NCBI RefSeq assembly: GCF_003667505.1
Contig: NZ_RCVJ01000156.1
Span: 1 to 64,000, forward strand
Length of the DNA: 64,000 nt
Direction: 5' to 3'
DNA from: Micromonospora sp. BL4
Lineage (GTDB): Bacteria > Actinomycetota > Actinomycetes > Mycobacteriales > Micromonosporaceae
The translations under genes were made by a program, and so were the position numbers. Numbering within the stretch: position 1 is the stretch's first letter; each line of letters opens with the position of its first letter. Positions 16,227 to 25,344 of the stretch are shown one piece after another. The notes under the pieces were generated by a model that had not been told where the DNA came from, did no database searches, and saw nothing but the letters and a program-made list of their open reading frames with translations.

Positions 16227-18074
16227 TCAGGGGGGTGGTCGGAAACTTGTTCGCACCGTCGTCCAGTCGGCGGCGGCTGCCGCCCAGTCCCGGTCGTCGG
16301 TGATCCAGCCCAGCGTCCAGCGGGCGCTCCCGACGGGTGTGCCGGCGACCTGTTGTCGGGCGTGCAGCCGGACGTCGTGGGGCGCCGACCACCGGGACTC
16401 CCACTCCGCCCCGCCGCCGCCCGCGGCGAGCCGGACCTCGTCGTACCCCGGTAGTGCCCCGGCCCTGGCCGCGGCGTCGCGGAGAGCCTTCAGCCGGGCC
16501 AGCGGATCGGTGGCGCCGCCCTCGGCGACGCTGAACGCCCGGCCGGTCGCCGGGTCCTGGAAGCAGGTCACCGCGCCGTCGCGCGAGTAATGCCAGGTCG
16601 CCGGCACGGAGACCCGGAAGCCGCTGGTGTCGGCGTGCCAGACCCAGCCGGGCGGCGGTCGGAACCGTTCGCCGCGAGGTGCCGACGCGGCCGGCACCGG
16701 CGCACCGACGGCATCCGGGCGGACACAGGGAAACGGTGGCGGGGGAACGGCGCCTCCGCCCCTGGGCGGGCCCCGCCGGTCGCGGTCGCGGTCGAACGGT
16801 CCGCCCGGGCCGCCGTCGGGTGGACGGTCGGGCGGCGGCGTGCTGGTGGACGGCCCGGCGGTGTCCGCCGGCTCGTCGTCGGTGACGGCCAGCGCGGCGC
16901 CGACGCCGGCGGCCGCCGCCACCAGCAACGCCGTGACGACCAGCGCCGCCCGGCGCGCTGTCCGCCCGCCCGGTCGTCCGACTGCCCGGGCGGGCGCGCC
17001 GGGGGCGACATCGCCGGTCGCCTGCCTGCCCGGGGCGTCGGCCCGCTCGGCGGCCTCTGCGGCGGCGGACTTCCCCGGGGCGTCGGCCCGACCGGCGGTG
17101 TCTGCGGCGGGCGGAGGCCCCGGGGCGCCGGCCCGATCGGCGGTGGTCTGGTCGGGCCCGGGCAGCGGGATGGTGGAATCCTGAGCGGCCAGGTCGGTTG
17201 ACGCGTCGGGACGGTCGGCCGGATCCGCCGCCGGTTCTGTCCGTTCCGGCTCCGGGGGCGGGCCGGCGTGGCCGGTCGCGGCGGCGGTGAGCAGCCGGTG
17301 GGCCGCCTCGTGGTCGAGGCGGTCGCGCGGGTCGCGGCGCAGCAGCCCGTCGAGCACCGGCGCGAGCGCCCCGGCGTGCGGTGCCGGGTCCGGTGGCCCG
17401 GCCGCGAGCGCGCTCAACGTCGCCATCGCGGTGCTGCGGGCGTACGGGGAGCGTCCCTCCACGACGGTGTGCAGGGTGGCACCGAGCGACCACAGGTCGG
17501 CGGCCACCGTGGACACCCCCTCGGCGGCCCGCTCCGGGGCGACGTACTGCGGGGAGCCGAACACCATGCCGGGGCGGGTCATCAAACCGTCGCCGCCGTC
17601 GAACGTGGCCAGCCCGAAGTCGGCGAGCATCACCCGGCCGTCGTGTGCCATGAGCACGTTCTGCGGTTTCACGTCGCGGTGCAGCACTCCGGCCGTGTGC
17701 GCCGCCCGCAGCGCGTCGAGCAGGGCCAGGCCGATCCGGGCCGCCTCGGCCGGAGCCAGCGGCCCCCCGGCGTCCAGCACGTCCTGCAGGGTGCGGGACG
17801 GGACGTACTCCATCACGATCCACGGGCTGCCCTCGACGGGGACGACGTCGTAGAGCCGGACCACGGCGGGGTGGTTGAGCCGGGCCGCGGCGCGCGCCTC
17901 CCGCAGGGTGCGCGAGCGCAGCTCGGCCCGCTCGTGGTCGGCCAGCCAGCTCGGCGGCACGACCTCCTTGACCGCGACCTCTCGGTGCAACATCTCGTCG
18001 CGGGCCCGCCACACCCGGCCCATGCCTCCGCGACCCACCAGGTCGAGCAGCCGGTACCGACCGGCGATCAGCAC
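16227..18074 (-). CDS. Membrane serine/threonine protein kinase (paralog 2)
   Basis: This 615-residue kinase has the same plan as its downstream neighbour. It has the glycine loop GRGGMG, Lys36 in VAVKEV, HRDVKPQN, ADFGLATF and APERA. The juxtamembrane linker is long, rich in Pro, Ala and Asp, and contains three 15-residue repeats encoded by a 45-bp tandem repeat. A transmembrane helix spans about 373-395. The extracytoplasmic part (475-615) aligns by eye with that of paralog 1 through GWVWHADTSGFRV, AVTCF, and WTLGWITDDRDW. The GTG at 18074 has AAGGAG upstream. Tandem duplication followed by divergence is the simplest history. The signal sensed and the substrates are unknown. Confidence 0.92.
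   Translation of the reverse strand: MLIAGRYRLLDLVGRGGMGRVWRARDEMLHREVAVKEVVPPSWLADHERAELRSRTLREARAAARLNHPAVVRLYDVVPVEGSPWIVMEYVPSRTLQDVLDAGGPLAPAEAARIGLALLDALRAAHTAGVLHRDVKPQNVLMAHDGRVMLADFGLATFDGGDGLMTRPGMVFGSPQYVAPERAAEGVSTVAADLWSLGATLHTVVEGRSPYARSTAMATLSALAAGPPDPAPHAGALAPVLDGLLRRDPRDRLDHEAAHRLLTAAATGHAGPPPEPERTEPAADPADRPDASTDLAAQDSTIPLPGPDQTTADRAGAPGPPPAADTAGRADAPGKSAAAEAAERADAPGRQATGDVAPGAPARAVGRPGGRTARRAALVVTALLVAAAAGVGAALAVTDDEPADTAGPSTSTPPPDRPPDGGPGGPFDRDRDRRGPPRGGGAVPPPPFPCVRPDAVGAPVPAASAPRGERFRPPPGWVWHADTSGFRVSVPATWHYSRDGAVTCFQDPATGRAFSVAEGGATDPLARLKALRDAAARAGALPGYDEVRLAAGGGGAEWESRWSAPHDVRLHARQQVAGTPVGSARWTLGWITDDRDWAAAAADWTTVRTSFRPPP
17032..17165. repeat. 45-bp tandem repeat in the kinase linker (three copies)
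   Basis: The landmark GGGGCGTCG (GGGGCGCCG in the last copy) recurs at 17032, 17077 and 17122. The 45-bp period preserves the reading frame and encodes a 15-residue Ala/Pro/Asp-rich unit. Confidence 0.75.
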
Positions 18075-18157
18075 CTGCGCACGCTCCTTCTCCGCCGCTG
18101 TCCGGGATACACCCTAACCAGCGGATCGGAAGCCACCTATCGGTCGTCCGCTTCGGC

Positions 18158-19492
18158 TCAGCAGGCGGCGTGGTCGGCCGCGGCGAGCAGATTGCCCTCC
18201 GGAATGGCGATCCGGGTACGTCCGCCCGCCAGTCGGGCGGCGGCCCGGTGGGCCTGAAGTGGGCCGTGCTCGCGTCGGGCGGTGGTGTAGCTGGCAGCGG
18301 TGCGGGCGGCGATGCTGGACCAGCCGTACCGTTCGACGACCATGGTCCGTGCCCGGCGGGCCACCCGCCGGGCGAAGACCTCGTCGCCGAGAAGGTGGCC
18401 CACCGCGCCGGCGAGGGCGTCCGGGTCGCTGTGCGGGAACGTCACGCCGGTCACGCCGCTCTCGACGATCTCGGCGAGCCCACCGGTGTGGGCCACCGCG
18501 AGCGGCGCACCGGCGGCGGCCGCCTCCAGGGCCACCATGCCGAACGGCTCGTAGAGGCTGGGCACCACGGTGGCGTCGGTGGCGCCGAGCACCGCCGGCA
18601 GCTGGGTGGCGTCGAGGAAGCCGGTGAAGCGGACGGTCGCGCAGAGCGCCAGCCGGCGGGCCTCCTCCTCCAGTTCGGGGCGGTACGGGCCGTCGCCGGC
18701 GATCACCACGCGCAGCCCGGGGTGCTGCTCGCGCAGGCGGGGCACCGCGTGCACCAGGTGCTGCACGCCCTTCTCGTAGACGAGGCGGCCGGCGTACCCG
18801 ATCAGTGGGCCGTCCGCGGCGAACCGGGCCCGGGCCGAGGCGACCGCGCGCGGTCGGGCCCGCCAGGCCCGGTCGTCGACGCCGTTGGGCACCACGTCGA
18901 CCTGGCCGGCTGGAAGGCCGAACAACGCGGTCACCTGGTCGCGCATGTACCCCGAGCAGGTGATCACCCGGGCGGACTCGGTGGTGAGCCACTGCTCGAC
19001 GCCGTGGATGGTGCGGTTCATCTCCTCGGGCAGCCAGCCCTGGTGCCGGCCGGCCTCGGTGGCGTGGATGGTGGTCACCAGGGGGAGGTCCAGGTGTTCG
19101 GCGAGGGTGATCGCGGTGTGGGCGACGAGCCAGTCGTGGGCGTGGATGACGTCGTACGAGCCGGCTTCGGTGGCGCGTAGCGCGGTGCGGGTGAGGGTGT
19201 GGTTGAAGGCCATGGTCCAGGCCAGTAGTGAGCCGGTGGCCAGGGGGAAGGTGACGGGGTCTTCGGGGGCGCGCAGGATGCGCACGCCGTCGGCGTACTC
19301 CTCCAGGGGTGCGCCTTCGGCGTGGCGGGTGACGACGGTGACCTCGTGGCCGGCGGCGGCGAGGGCGACGGAGAGGGCGTGGACGTGTCGGCCGAGCCCG
19401 CCGACGAGCACCGGCGGATATTCCCAGGAGAGCATGAGCACCCGCAGGTGCCGGCTGGGGTGGATGTCGATCACGTGGGCGTCGGGTGACAT
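18158..19492 (-). CDS. GT4 alpha-glucan glucosyltransferase (Rv3032-like)
   Basis: This 444-residue GT-B glycosyltransferase opens with RVLMLSWEYPPVLVGGLGRH, carries VIHAHDWLVAH and TTIHATEAGRHQGW, and has the donor-site segment VPSLYEPFGMVALEA with the EX7E motif. These match the mycobacterial alpha-1,4-glucosyltransferase Rv3032, which elongates glycogen or methylglucose polysaccharide. It may be annotated elsewhere as glycogen synthase. I chose the ATG at 19492, preceded by AGGGGG; an in-frame GTG at 19534 would add 14 residues. The debranching-type enzyme lies immediately upstream on the same strand, consistent with alpha-glucan turnover. Confidence 0.85.
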   Translation of the reverse strand: MSPDAHVIDIHPSRHLRVLMLSWEYPPVLVGGLGRHVHALSVALAAAGHEVTVVTRHAEGAPLEEYADGVRILRAPEDPVTFPLATGSLLAWTMAFNHTLTRTALRATEAGSYDVIHAHDWLVAHTAITLAEHLDLPLVTTIHATEAGRHQGWLPEEMNRTIHGVEQWLTTESARVITCSGYMRDQVTALFGLPAGQVDVVPNGVDDRAWRARPRAVASARARFAADGPLIGYAGRLVYEKGVQHLVHAVPRLREQHPGLRVVIAGDGPYRPELEEEARRLALCATVRFTGFLDATQLPAVLGATDATVVPSLYEPFGMVALEAAAAGAPLAVAHTGGLAEIVESGVTGVTFPHSDPDALAGAVGHLLGDEVFARRVARRARTMVVERYGWSSIAARTAASYTTARREHGPLQAHRAAARLAGGRTRIAIPEGNLLAAADHAAC

Positions 19493-19630
19493 GCGGCCCC
19501 CTTTGAATTGTCCCCGGGCGCGCGCCGACCGCACCGGAGCCGGTGCCCGCCGTCGCGTCTGGATCTCGAACCAATCCTGCCGGGGTCGAGATAACCAGCG
19601 GAGACGCCGCCGTTGCGGTCGTGTAAAGCG

Positions 19631-21574
19631 CTACTGGCCCTTTCGGCGCACCCGCAGCAGCTCGGCCACCGACCACGCCTGGAACGGGCAGCCGGTCGCG
19701 GCGTGCGGCGCGAGGCCGTCGGCCGTCTCGCTTACTGAGCCTAGCCCGAACTCGGTCAGATGTGTCTCAATACCGACTATAACGTCATCGACCGACATCT
19801 TGCCGCGGCGGCAGGCGTCCACGTATGGGCCGAGCAGCCACGGCCAGACGGTGCCCTGGTGGTAGCCGCCGTCCCGCTCGGCCGGGCCACCCCGGTGCCG
19901 GCCCACGAACTCCGGCGAATCCGGGGCGAGACTGCGCGGCCCGAGCGGGGTGAGCAGCCCGGCCGCGACCCGACGCAGCGTCGCCTCGTCCGGCTCCAGG
20001 GGCGCGAACGGAAGCGACCAGGCCAGCAGCTGGTTGGGGCGCAGCGAGTCGTCGTCGTGCAGGGCGGCCCCGCCCAGCGGGTACGCCGGCGCGGGAGCGT
20101 CCAGCACGTCGTGCAGCCAGCCGCTCGGCGCCGGGTAGCGGGCCCGGAACGAGGCGGTGGCCTGGTCATGCCGTCGCCGCAGCTCCGTCGCGTCCTGACC
20201 GGCCAGCTCGGCCAGCTCGGCGAGCCCGGCCAGTCCGTTGATCCACAGCGCGTTGACCTCGACCGGCTTGCCGGTGCGCGGGGTGACCGGCACCCCGTAC
20301 ACCCGGGCGTCCATCCAGGTCAGCGCGGTGCCGGGCGCGCCCTGGGTGAGCAACCCGTCGGCCGGGTCGACGGCGATGCCGTAGCGGGTGCCGGCCACGT
20401 GCGCGTCGATCACCGAGCGCAGCGCGGGCAGCAGCTCGTCGCCGAGGTCGGTGTCACCGGTGACGGTGACGTGCCGGTTCACCGCGTGCAGGAACCACAG
20501 CGTGCCGTCGACGGTGTTGTACTCCACCCGCCCGGTGTCGGCCGTGTTGGCCAGCATCCCCTCGGACAGCGTCGCCGCGTACGCCCGCAGCAGCTCCCGA
20601 CCCTCGTCCGCGCGGCCGGTGCAGAGGAACAGCCCCTCGTACGAGATCATCGTGTCCCGCGACCAGGCCCCGAACCACGGGTACCCGGCCACCACGTCGA
20701 CCGCCGTGCCACCGGTGCGCACCACGAACGCGTCGGCGGCCAGCGCGAGCGTCGCCTCCACCGGGTCCGCCGGCTTCGCCGTCGCCACCACCTGGCGGTT
20801 ACGCCTCCGGGCGGTCGCCACGATCTCCGCGGCGGGCGGCGGCTCGTCGTCGAGCCGACCGGCCCAGGCCCGCACCGACACCGTGTCACCGGGGCGCTCC
20901 AGCTCGCCGGCGAAGCGGCCCGCGTACCAGACGTCCTCGTCGGGGTGCAGGCCCCGGCTCGCCTCCTCGCGGTGGTGCACGCCCAGCCACCACTGACCCT
21001 CCGGCGTCCAGCCCGGGCCGGCCAGCCGGTACGCCCCCTCCACCACCGCGCCGTCGGCCACCGCCTCGACCTGCGGCGTCGGGCCGTCGGCGCGCCGCTC
21101 GCCGTGCGCGTCGCGCCAGGTGCAGGCGGCGGAGAGTTCCAACCGGACCGGTCCGCCGGCCACCAGCCGGTGCACCACCGCCACGCAGGAGCGGCCGGGC
21201 AGCATCGCCAGCTCCCGCTCGATCACCACCGCGCCGATCCGCCACCGCCACCGGGGCAGCCCGTCGACCAGGTCGAAGCGTTCCAGCAGCTCGAAGCCGC
21301 GCGGGTCGACGTCGCCGGAGGACCACTGGTGCGCGCCGAGCCGGACCCGCGCGCCGGACGGCAGGGTGAGCGCCGGATCGAGGCTGACCAGTCCCACCCG
21401 GCGGGACGCCGGCGTCTCGCCGGGGACCACCAGCAGGCCGTGGTAGCGCCGGGTCCGCAGCCCGGCGACGGTGCCCATCGCGTACCCGCCGACGCCGTCG
21501 GGCACCAGCCACTCCCGGCTGGCCGCGCTGGCCAACTCGCCGCAGACCTGCGGACCGAAGTGAATGTCGATCAA
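19631..21574 (-). CDS. Glycogen debranching-type enzyme (amylo-alpha-1,6-glucosidase)
   Basis: This 647-residue protein has an N-terminal GDE_N-like beta domain (REWLVPDGVGGYAMGT, RRYHGLLV). An (alpha/alpha)6-barrel amylo-1,6-glucosidase domain follows, with GYPWFGAWSRDTMIS near residue 300, RVEYNTVDGTLWF and YHQGTVWPWLLGP. It would remove alpha-1,6 branch residues from glycogen-like glucans. The chosen start is a TTG at 21574 with GGAGG four bases upstream; no ATG or GTG fits better. It is divergent from the 901-residue glucosidase, with only 42 bp between the start codons. The long open frame that continues upstream to 24415 is only the complement of that neighbour. Confidence 0.88.
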   Translation of the reverse strand: MIDIHFGPQVCGELASAASREWLVPDGVGGYAMGTVAGLRTRRYHGLLVVPGETPASRRVGLVSLDPALTLPSGARVRLGAHQWSSGDVDPRGFELLERFDLVDGLPRWRWRIGAVVIERELAMLPGRSCVAVVHRLVAGGPVRLELSAACTWRDAHGERRADGPTPQVEAVADGAVVEGAYRLAGPGWTPEGQWWLGVHHREEASRGLHPDEDVWYAGRFAGELERPGDTVSVRAWAGRLDDEPPPAAEIVATARRRNRQVVATAKPADPVEATLALAADAFVVRTGGTAVDVVAGYPWFGAWSRDTMISYEGLFLCTGRADEGRELLRAYAATLSEGMLANTADTGRVEYNTVDGTLWFLHAVNRHVTVTGDTDLGDELLPALRSVIDAHVAGTRYGIAVDPADGLLTQGAPGTALTWMDARVYGVPVTPRTGKPVEVNALWINGLAGLAELAELAGQDATELRRRHDQATASFRARYPAPSGWLHDVLDAPAPAYPLGGAALHDDDSLRPNQLLAWSLPFAPLEPDEATLRRVAAGLLTPLGPRSLAPDSPEFVGRHRGGPAERDGGYHQGTVWPWLLGPYVDACRRGKMSVDDVIVGIETHLTEFGLGSVSETADGLAPHAATGCPFQAWSVAELLRVRRKGQ

Positions 21575-21616
21575 CTTTCCTCCACCGGCGGCGGGGTGTA
21601 ACACGCCACGACGAGA

Positions 21617-24322
21617 ATGGCCGCTGTGGTCAAGTACCCCGGGGGCGTCAAAGATGTGCACGTGATCACTGACGGTTCGTCCTCCGACGCCTCGCCACCC
21701 GACGCCGAGCGGCTCCGGCTCGCCCAGGCCGACTCGGGGGAGCAGGACTGGCGCGCATGGGGTCCCTATCTGTCCGAACGGGCGTGGGGGACGGTGCGGG
21801 AGGACTACAGCGAGCACGGTACGGCCTGGGACTACTTCCCGCACGACCACGCGCGGTCCAGAGCCTACCGCTGGAATGAGGACGGGATGGCCGGTGTCTG
21901 CGACGACCGGCAGACGTTCGCCTTCGCCCTGGCGCTGTGGAACGGCAAGGATCCGATCCTCAAGGAGCGGATGTTCGGCCTCGGCGGTGACGGCGGCAAC
22001 CACGGCGAGGACGTCAAGGAGTACTGGTGGTACGAGGACTCCACGCCCACCCACTCCTGGATGCGCTGGCGTTACCACTACCCGCAGGCGGCCTTCCCCT
22101 ACGACGAGTTGGTCGCGGTGAACGCGCTGCGCGGCCGGGACGACACCGAGTACGAGCTGGTGGACACCGGGATCTTCGACGACGACCGGTACTGGGCGGT
22201 GAGCGTCGACTACGCCAAGGCGTCCCCGACCGACCTGTGCATGGTGGTGACCGTGGCCAATCGGGGCGACCGGGCGGCCACCCTGCACGTGCTGCCCACC
22301 CTGTGGTTCCGCAACACCTGGGCCTGGGGCCTGCCCGGCGGCGACCGGATTCCCCGGCTGACCGGCGAGGGCGCCCGGCTGGTCGGCGAGCACCGGGTGC
22401 TCGGCCAACTGCTGCTGGAGGGCGACGGCGACCCGGTGCCGCTGCTCTGCGACAACGACACCAACGCCGAGCGGCTCTGGGACCTGCCCGGCCGGTCCCG
22501 CTATCCGAAGGACGGCATCAACGACCACGTGGTCAACGGCGCCGCCACGGTCAACCCGGCGCGGGAGGGCACCAAGGGCGCCCTGCACTACGTGCTCGAC
22601 GTGCCGGCCGGCGGGCAGCGCCAGATCCGGCTGCGGCTGACCCGCACCGCGTCGCCGCCGGCCGCCGCCCCGCCGCCCCGGGCGGACCTCGGCGACGGCT
22701 TCGAGGCGGTGGTGTGGGCTCGGCGCGCCGAGGCGAACCGCTTCTTCGCCGGCGTGATCCCGGAGGCCGCCACGCCGGACGAGGCGCTGGTGGCCCGGCA
22801 GGCCATCGCCGGGCTGATGTGGGGCAAGCAGTTCTACCACTTCGACGTCAAGCGCTGGCTGGACGGCGACCCGGGGTCGACGCCGCCGGCCGGGCGTCGC
22901 CACGGGCGCAACAGCGCCTGGTGGCACATGACGAGCTTCGACGTCATCTCCATGCCCGATCCCTGGGAGTACCCCTGGTACGCGGCGTGGGACCTGGCCT
23001 TTCACTGCGTGAGCATCGCCCGGGTCGACCCGGGCTTCGCCAAGGCGCAACTGCTGCTCCTGCTGCGCGAGTGGTACCTGCACCCCAACGGCCAGATCCC
23101 GGCGTACGAGTGGGCGTTCGGTGACGTGAACCCGCCGGTGCACGCGTGGGCGGCGCTGAAGGTGTTCGAGATCGACGGCGGCCGGGACCACGACTTCCTG
23201 GCCCGGGTGATGCACAAACTGCTGCTCAACTTCACCTGGTGGGTCAACCGGAAGGACACCGGCGGCAACAACGTCTTCGAGGGCGGCTTCCTCGGGCTGG
23301 ACAACGTCGGGCCGTTCGACCGGTCGGCGGCGCTTCCGGTGGCCGGTGTGCTGGAGCAGTCCGACGGCACCGGCTGGATGGCCATGTACGCGCTGAACAT
23401 GCTGGACATGGCGATCGTGCTGGCCGAACACGACCGCACCTGGGTGGACACCGCCACCAAGTTCTTCGAGCACTTCGCGTACATCGCCGCCGCCGCGTAC
23501 GAGCAGGGGCTGTGGGACGACGAGGACGCCTTCTTCTACGACGTGCTGCGGCTCGCCGACGGGACGAAGGTGCCGCTGAAGGTCCGGTCGGTGGTCGGGC
23601 TGCTGCCGCTGGCCGCCACCACCCGGCTCACCGCCCGGACCCTGCACCACCTGCCGGAGCTGGGCGCCCGGTTGCGCTGGTTCCTCGCCAACCGCCCGGA
23701 GTACGCCGAGGTGATCGGCACCCGCCGGCTGGGCCCGGACGGCCGCCAGCAGCGGCTGCTGTCCATGGTCGGGCCGGAGCAGGTGGTGCGGCTGCTCGCC
23801 CGGATGCTCGACCCCGACGAGTTCCTGTCCGACTTCGGCCTGCGGACGCTGTCCCGCGCGCACCTGGACAAGCCGTTCTCGGTCACCCTCGGCGGGCAGG
23901 AGTTCTGCGTCGGGTACGAGCCGGCGGAGTCGACCAGCGGGCTGTTCGGCGGCAACTCGAACTGGCGTGGGCCGATCTGGATGCCGACGAACTTCCTGCT
24001 GATCAGCGCGCTGCGCGACTACGCGGCCTTCTTCGGCGACGACCTCCAGGTGGAGTACCCGACCCGCTCCGGGGTGAAGCGGACCCTGGACGAGATCGCC
24101 GACGACCTCTCCGCCCGGCTGATCTCGCTCTTCACCCAGGACGACTGGGGCCGGCGGCCGATCTACGGCGCGTGCCGGATCTTCCAGACCCACCCGGACT
24201 GGCGGGACCTGATCGCCTTCCCGGAGTACTTCCACGGCGACAACGGGGCCGGGCTGGGCGCCTGGCACCAGACCGGCTGGACGGCCCTGATCGCCGACCT
24301 GATCCTCACGTTGCGCCGCTGA
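21617..24322 (+). CDS. GH63-like / MGH1-type glucosidase, 901 residues
   Basis: This large cytoplasmic protein is aromatic-rich, with the (alpha/alpha)6 fold typical of GH63-like bacterial glucosidases. Landmarks include RAWGPYLSERAWGTVREDYS near residue 46, MPDPWEYPWYAAWDLAFHC near 457, GGFLGLDNVGPFDRS and SNWRGPIWMPTNFLL. Mannosylglycerate or alpha-glucan substrates are possible; substrate and chemistry are not resolved by sequence. I kept the ATG at 21617, although in-frame GTG codons at 21626 and near 21659 are alternatives and no strong ribosome-binding site is visible. It shares a very short divergent promoter region with the debranching enzyme, which suggests co-regulation. Confidence 0.8.
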   Translation: MAAVVKYPGGVKDVHVITDGSSSDASPPDAERLRLAQADSGEQDWRAWGPYLSERAWGTVREDYSEHGTAWDYFPHDHARSRAYRWNEDGMAGVCDDRQTFAFALALWNGKDPILKERMFGLGGDGGNHGEDVKEYWWYEDSTPTHSWMRWRYHYPQAAFPYDELVAVNALRGRDDTEYELVDTGIFDDDRYWAVSVDYAKASPTDLCMVVTVANRGDRAATLHVLPTLWFRNTWAWGLPGGDRIPRLTGEGARLVGEHRVLGQLLLEGDGDPVPLLCDNDTNAERLWDLPGRSRYPKDGINDHVVNGAATVNPAREGTKGALHYVLDVPAGGQRQIRLRLTRTASPPAAAPPPRADLGDGFEAVVWARRAEANRFFAGVIPEAATPDEALVARQAIAGLMWGKQFYHFDVKRWLDGDPGSTPPAGRRHGRNSAWWHMTSFDVISMPDPWEYPWYAAWDLAFHCVSIARVDPGFAKAQLLLLLREWYLHPNGQIPAYEWAFGDVNPPVHAWAALKVFEIDGGRDHDFLARVMHKLLLNFTWWVNRKDTGGNNVFEGGFLGLDNVGPFDRSAALPVAGVLEQSDGTGWMAMYALNMLDMAIVLAEHDRTWVDTATKFFEHFAYIAAAAYEQGLWDDEDAFFYDVLRLADGTKVPLKVRSVVGLLPLAATTRLTARTLHHLPELGARLRWFLANRPEYAEVIGTRRLGPDGRQQRLLSMVGPEQVVRLLARMLDPDEFLSDFGLRTLSRAHLDKPFSVTLGGQEFCVGYEPAESTSGLFGGNSNWRGPIWMPTNFLLISALRDYAAFFGDDLQVEYPTRSGVKRTLDEIADDLSARLISLFTQDDWGRRPIYGACRIFQTHPDWRDLIAFPEYFHGDNGAGLGAWHQTGWTALIADLILTLRR

Positions 24323-24362
24323 CGTCCCCGCCGCCGCGCGACCGGTGGCGGCCTCGGCGCCG

Positions 24363-24442
24363 GCATGATCGTGCTCGATCGATGGTGTAGTGGCGTCCCG
24401 GGCTCCGGAGGGCACTCGATCCTGGTACGAGCACGATCATGC
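24363..24442. repeat. Short inverted-repeat element B (15-bp perfect arms, 50-nt centre)
   Basis: GCATGATCGTGCTCG at 24363-24377 is the exact reverse complement of 24428-24442. The element starts about 40 bp after the stop of the 901-residue glucosidase. Its CGAGCACGAT end resembles the CGAGCGTGAT end of element A. Confidence 0.8.
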
Positions 24443-24462
24443 GGCCAAGGCAACAGCGAAGT

Positions 24463-24521
24463 GCAACCAAAGGTTGCGCCTCGCGTCGTGGTTGTTGTAG
24501 CTTTACGCAACCAAAGGTTGC
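24463..24521. promoter_or_regulatory. Twin operators GCAACCAAAGGTTGC
   Basis: Two identical 15-bp palindromes lie at 24463-24477 and 24507-24521, 44 bp apart start to start. They sit just upstream of the SRPBCC-ArsR-SRPBCC genes, and the second is 16 bp before the start codon at 24538. Binding by the operon's own ArsR-type regulator is the natural inference. Confidence 0.75.
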
Positions 24522-24537
24522 GAAAGGTTGGAGTGGC

Positions 24538-24996
24538 ATGGAGCAGGGATCGATCGAGCGGGACATTCATGTCGACGCGTCGCCCGAGGTGGTCTTCGAG
24601 GTGATCAGTCGGCCGGAGCACATGCGGGAGTGGTGGCCCGACGACGCGCGGTTCGAGCCCCTCGCGGGCGCACCCGGTGAGCTCGTGTGGCGTAACGATG
24701 AGACGGGGGAGACGACGACCGTCGCGTTCGCCGTCGTCGAGGTCGACCCTCCGAAGCGATTCTCCTTCCGGTGGTGCTACCCGGAACCGGACCGGAGCGG
24801 ACCCTCGCTGCTGGTCACCTTCGAGCTGGTCCCGACCGGTGCGGGGACACGGATCCGCATGACCGAGACCGGGTTCCGCGAGATGGGCTGGGAGGTCGCT
24901 CTTCTGGAGCAGCAGTACCAGGACCACGTGAGCGGATGGGACCACTACATTCCCGCGCTGGGCACGTACGTCGCGCGGCTGGTCTCCACCCCATGA
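24538..24996 (+). CDS. SRPBCC/AHSA1-domain protein
   Basis: This 152-residue helix-grip (START-like) protein opens with IERDIHVDASPEVVFEVISR and continues with EWWPDDARFEP, FSFRWCYPE and WDHYIPALGTYV, the pattern of activator-of-Hsp90-homology proteins. The family binds hydrophobic small ligands in a cavity; the ligand is unknown. I chose the ATG at 24538 with GGAG upstream, because earlier in-frame codons run through the operators. Its stop overlaps the ArsR-type regulator start as ATGA. Confidence 0.88.
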   Translation: MEQGSIERDIHVDASPEVVFEVISRPEHMREWWPDDARFEPLAGAPGELVWRNDETGETTTVAFAVVEVDPPKRFSFRWCYPEPDRSGPSLLVTFELVPTGAGTRIRMTETGFREMGWEVALLEQQYQDHVSGWDHYIPALGTYVARLVSTP

Positions 24997-25343
24997 GCAC
25001 CGCGGTCGACGACGACCTCTGGTCGGCCATCGGCGACCCCATCCGGCGCACGATGATCGACCTGCTGCTCACCGGGGGGCCTGGCACCGCCACATCACTG
25101 AGCGAACGACTACCCGTCACCCGCCAGGCCGTCTCGAAGCACCTGGCCGTCCTGGACCGGGTCGGTCTGGTGCACGCCGCGCCGGCCGGGCGCGAGCGGC
25201 ACTACCAGGTCGACGAGGCGCAGCTCGCCCGGGCTGCCGCCCAGATGTCAGCGGTCGGTGCCACCTGGGACGCCCGACTCCGCCGGATCAAGCGGATCGC
25301 CGAGGCGATCGACCGCAACCGCACCGACAACAAGGGAGAGTGA
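24993..25343 (+). CDS. ArsR-family winged-helix regulator
   Basis: This 116-residue regulator shows WSAIGDPIRRTMIDLLL followed by the recognition helix segment TRQAVSKHLAVLDRVGL and a wing with GRERHYQV. No cysteine cluster is visible, so it is unlikely to sense metals. ArsR-type regulators of this branch are commonly encoded beside SRPBCC proteins. It is translationally coupled to the SRPBCC genes on both sides and presumably binds the GCAACCAAAGGTTGC palindromes. Confidence 0.9.
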   Translation: MSTAVDDDLWSAIGDPIRRTMIDLLLTGGPGTATSLSERLPVTRQAVSKHLAVLDRVGLVHAAPAGRERHYQVDEAQLARAAAQMSAVGATWDARLRRIKRIAEAIDRNRTDNKGE

Positions 25344-25344
25344 A

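Noticed and set aside
19631..24415. A 1594-codon open frame on the minus strand
   Set aside because: Only its last 647 codons (to the TTG at 21574) have family motifs. The rest is the complement of the 901-residue glucosidase, and its composition is typical of a GC-driven shadow frame.
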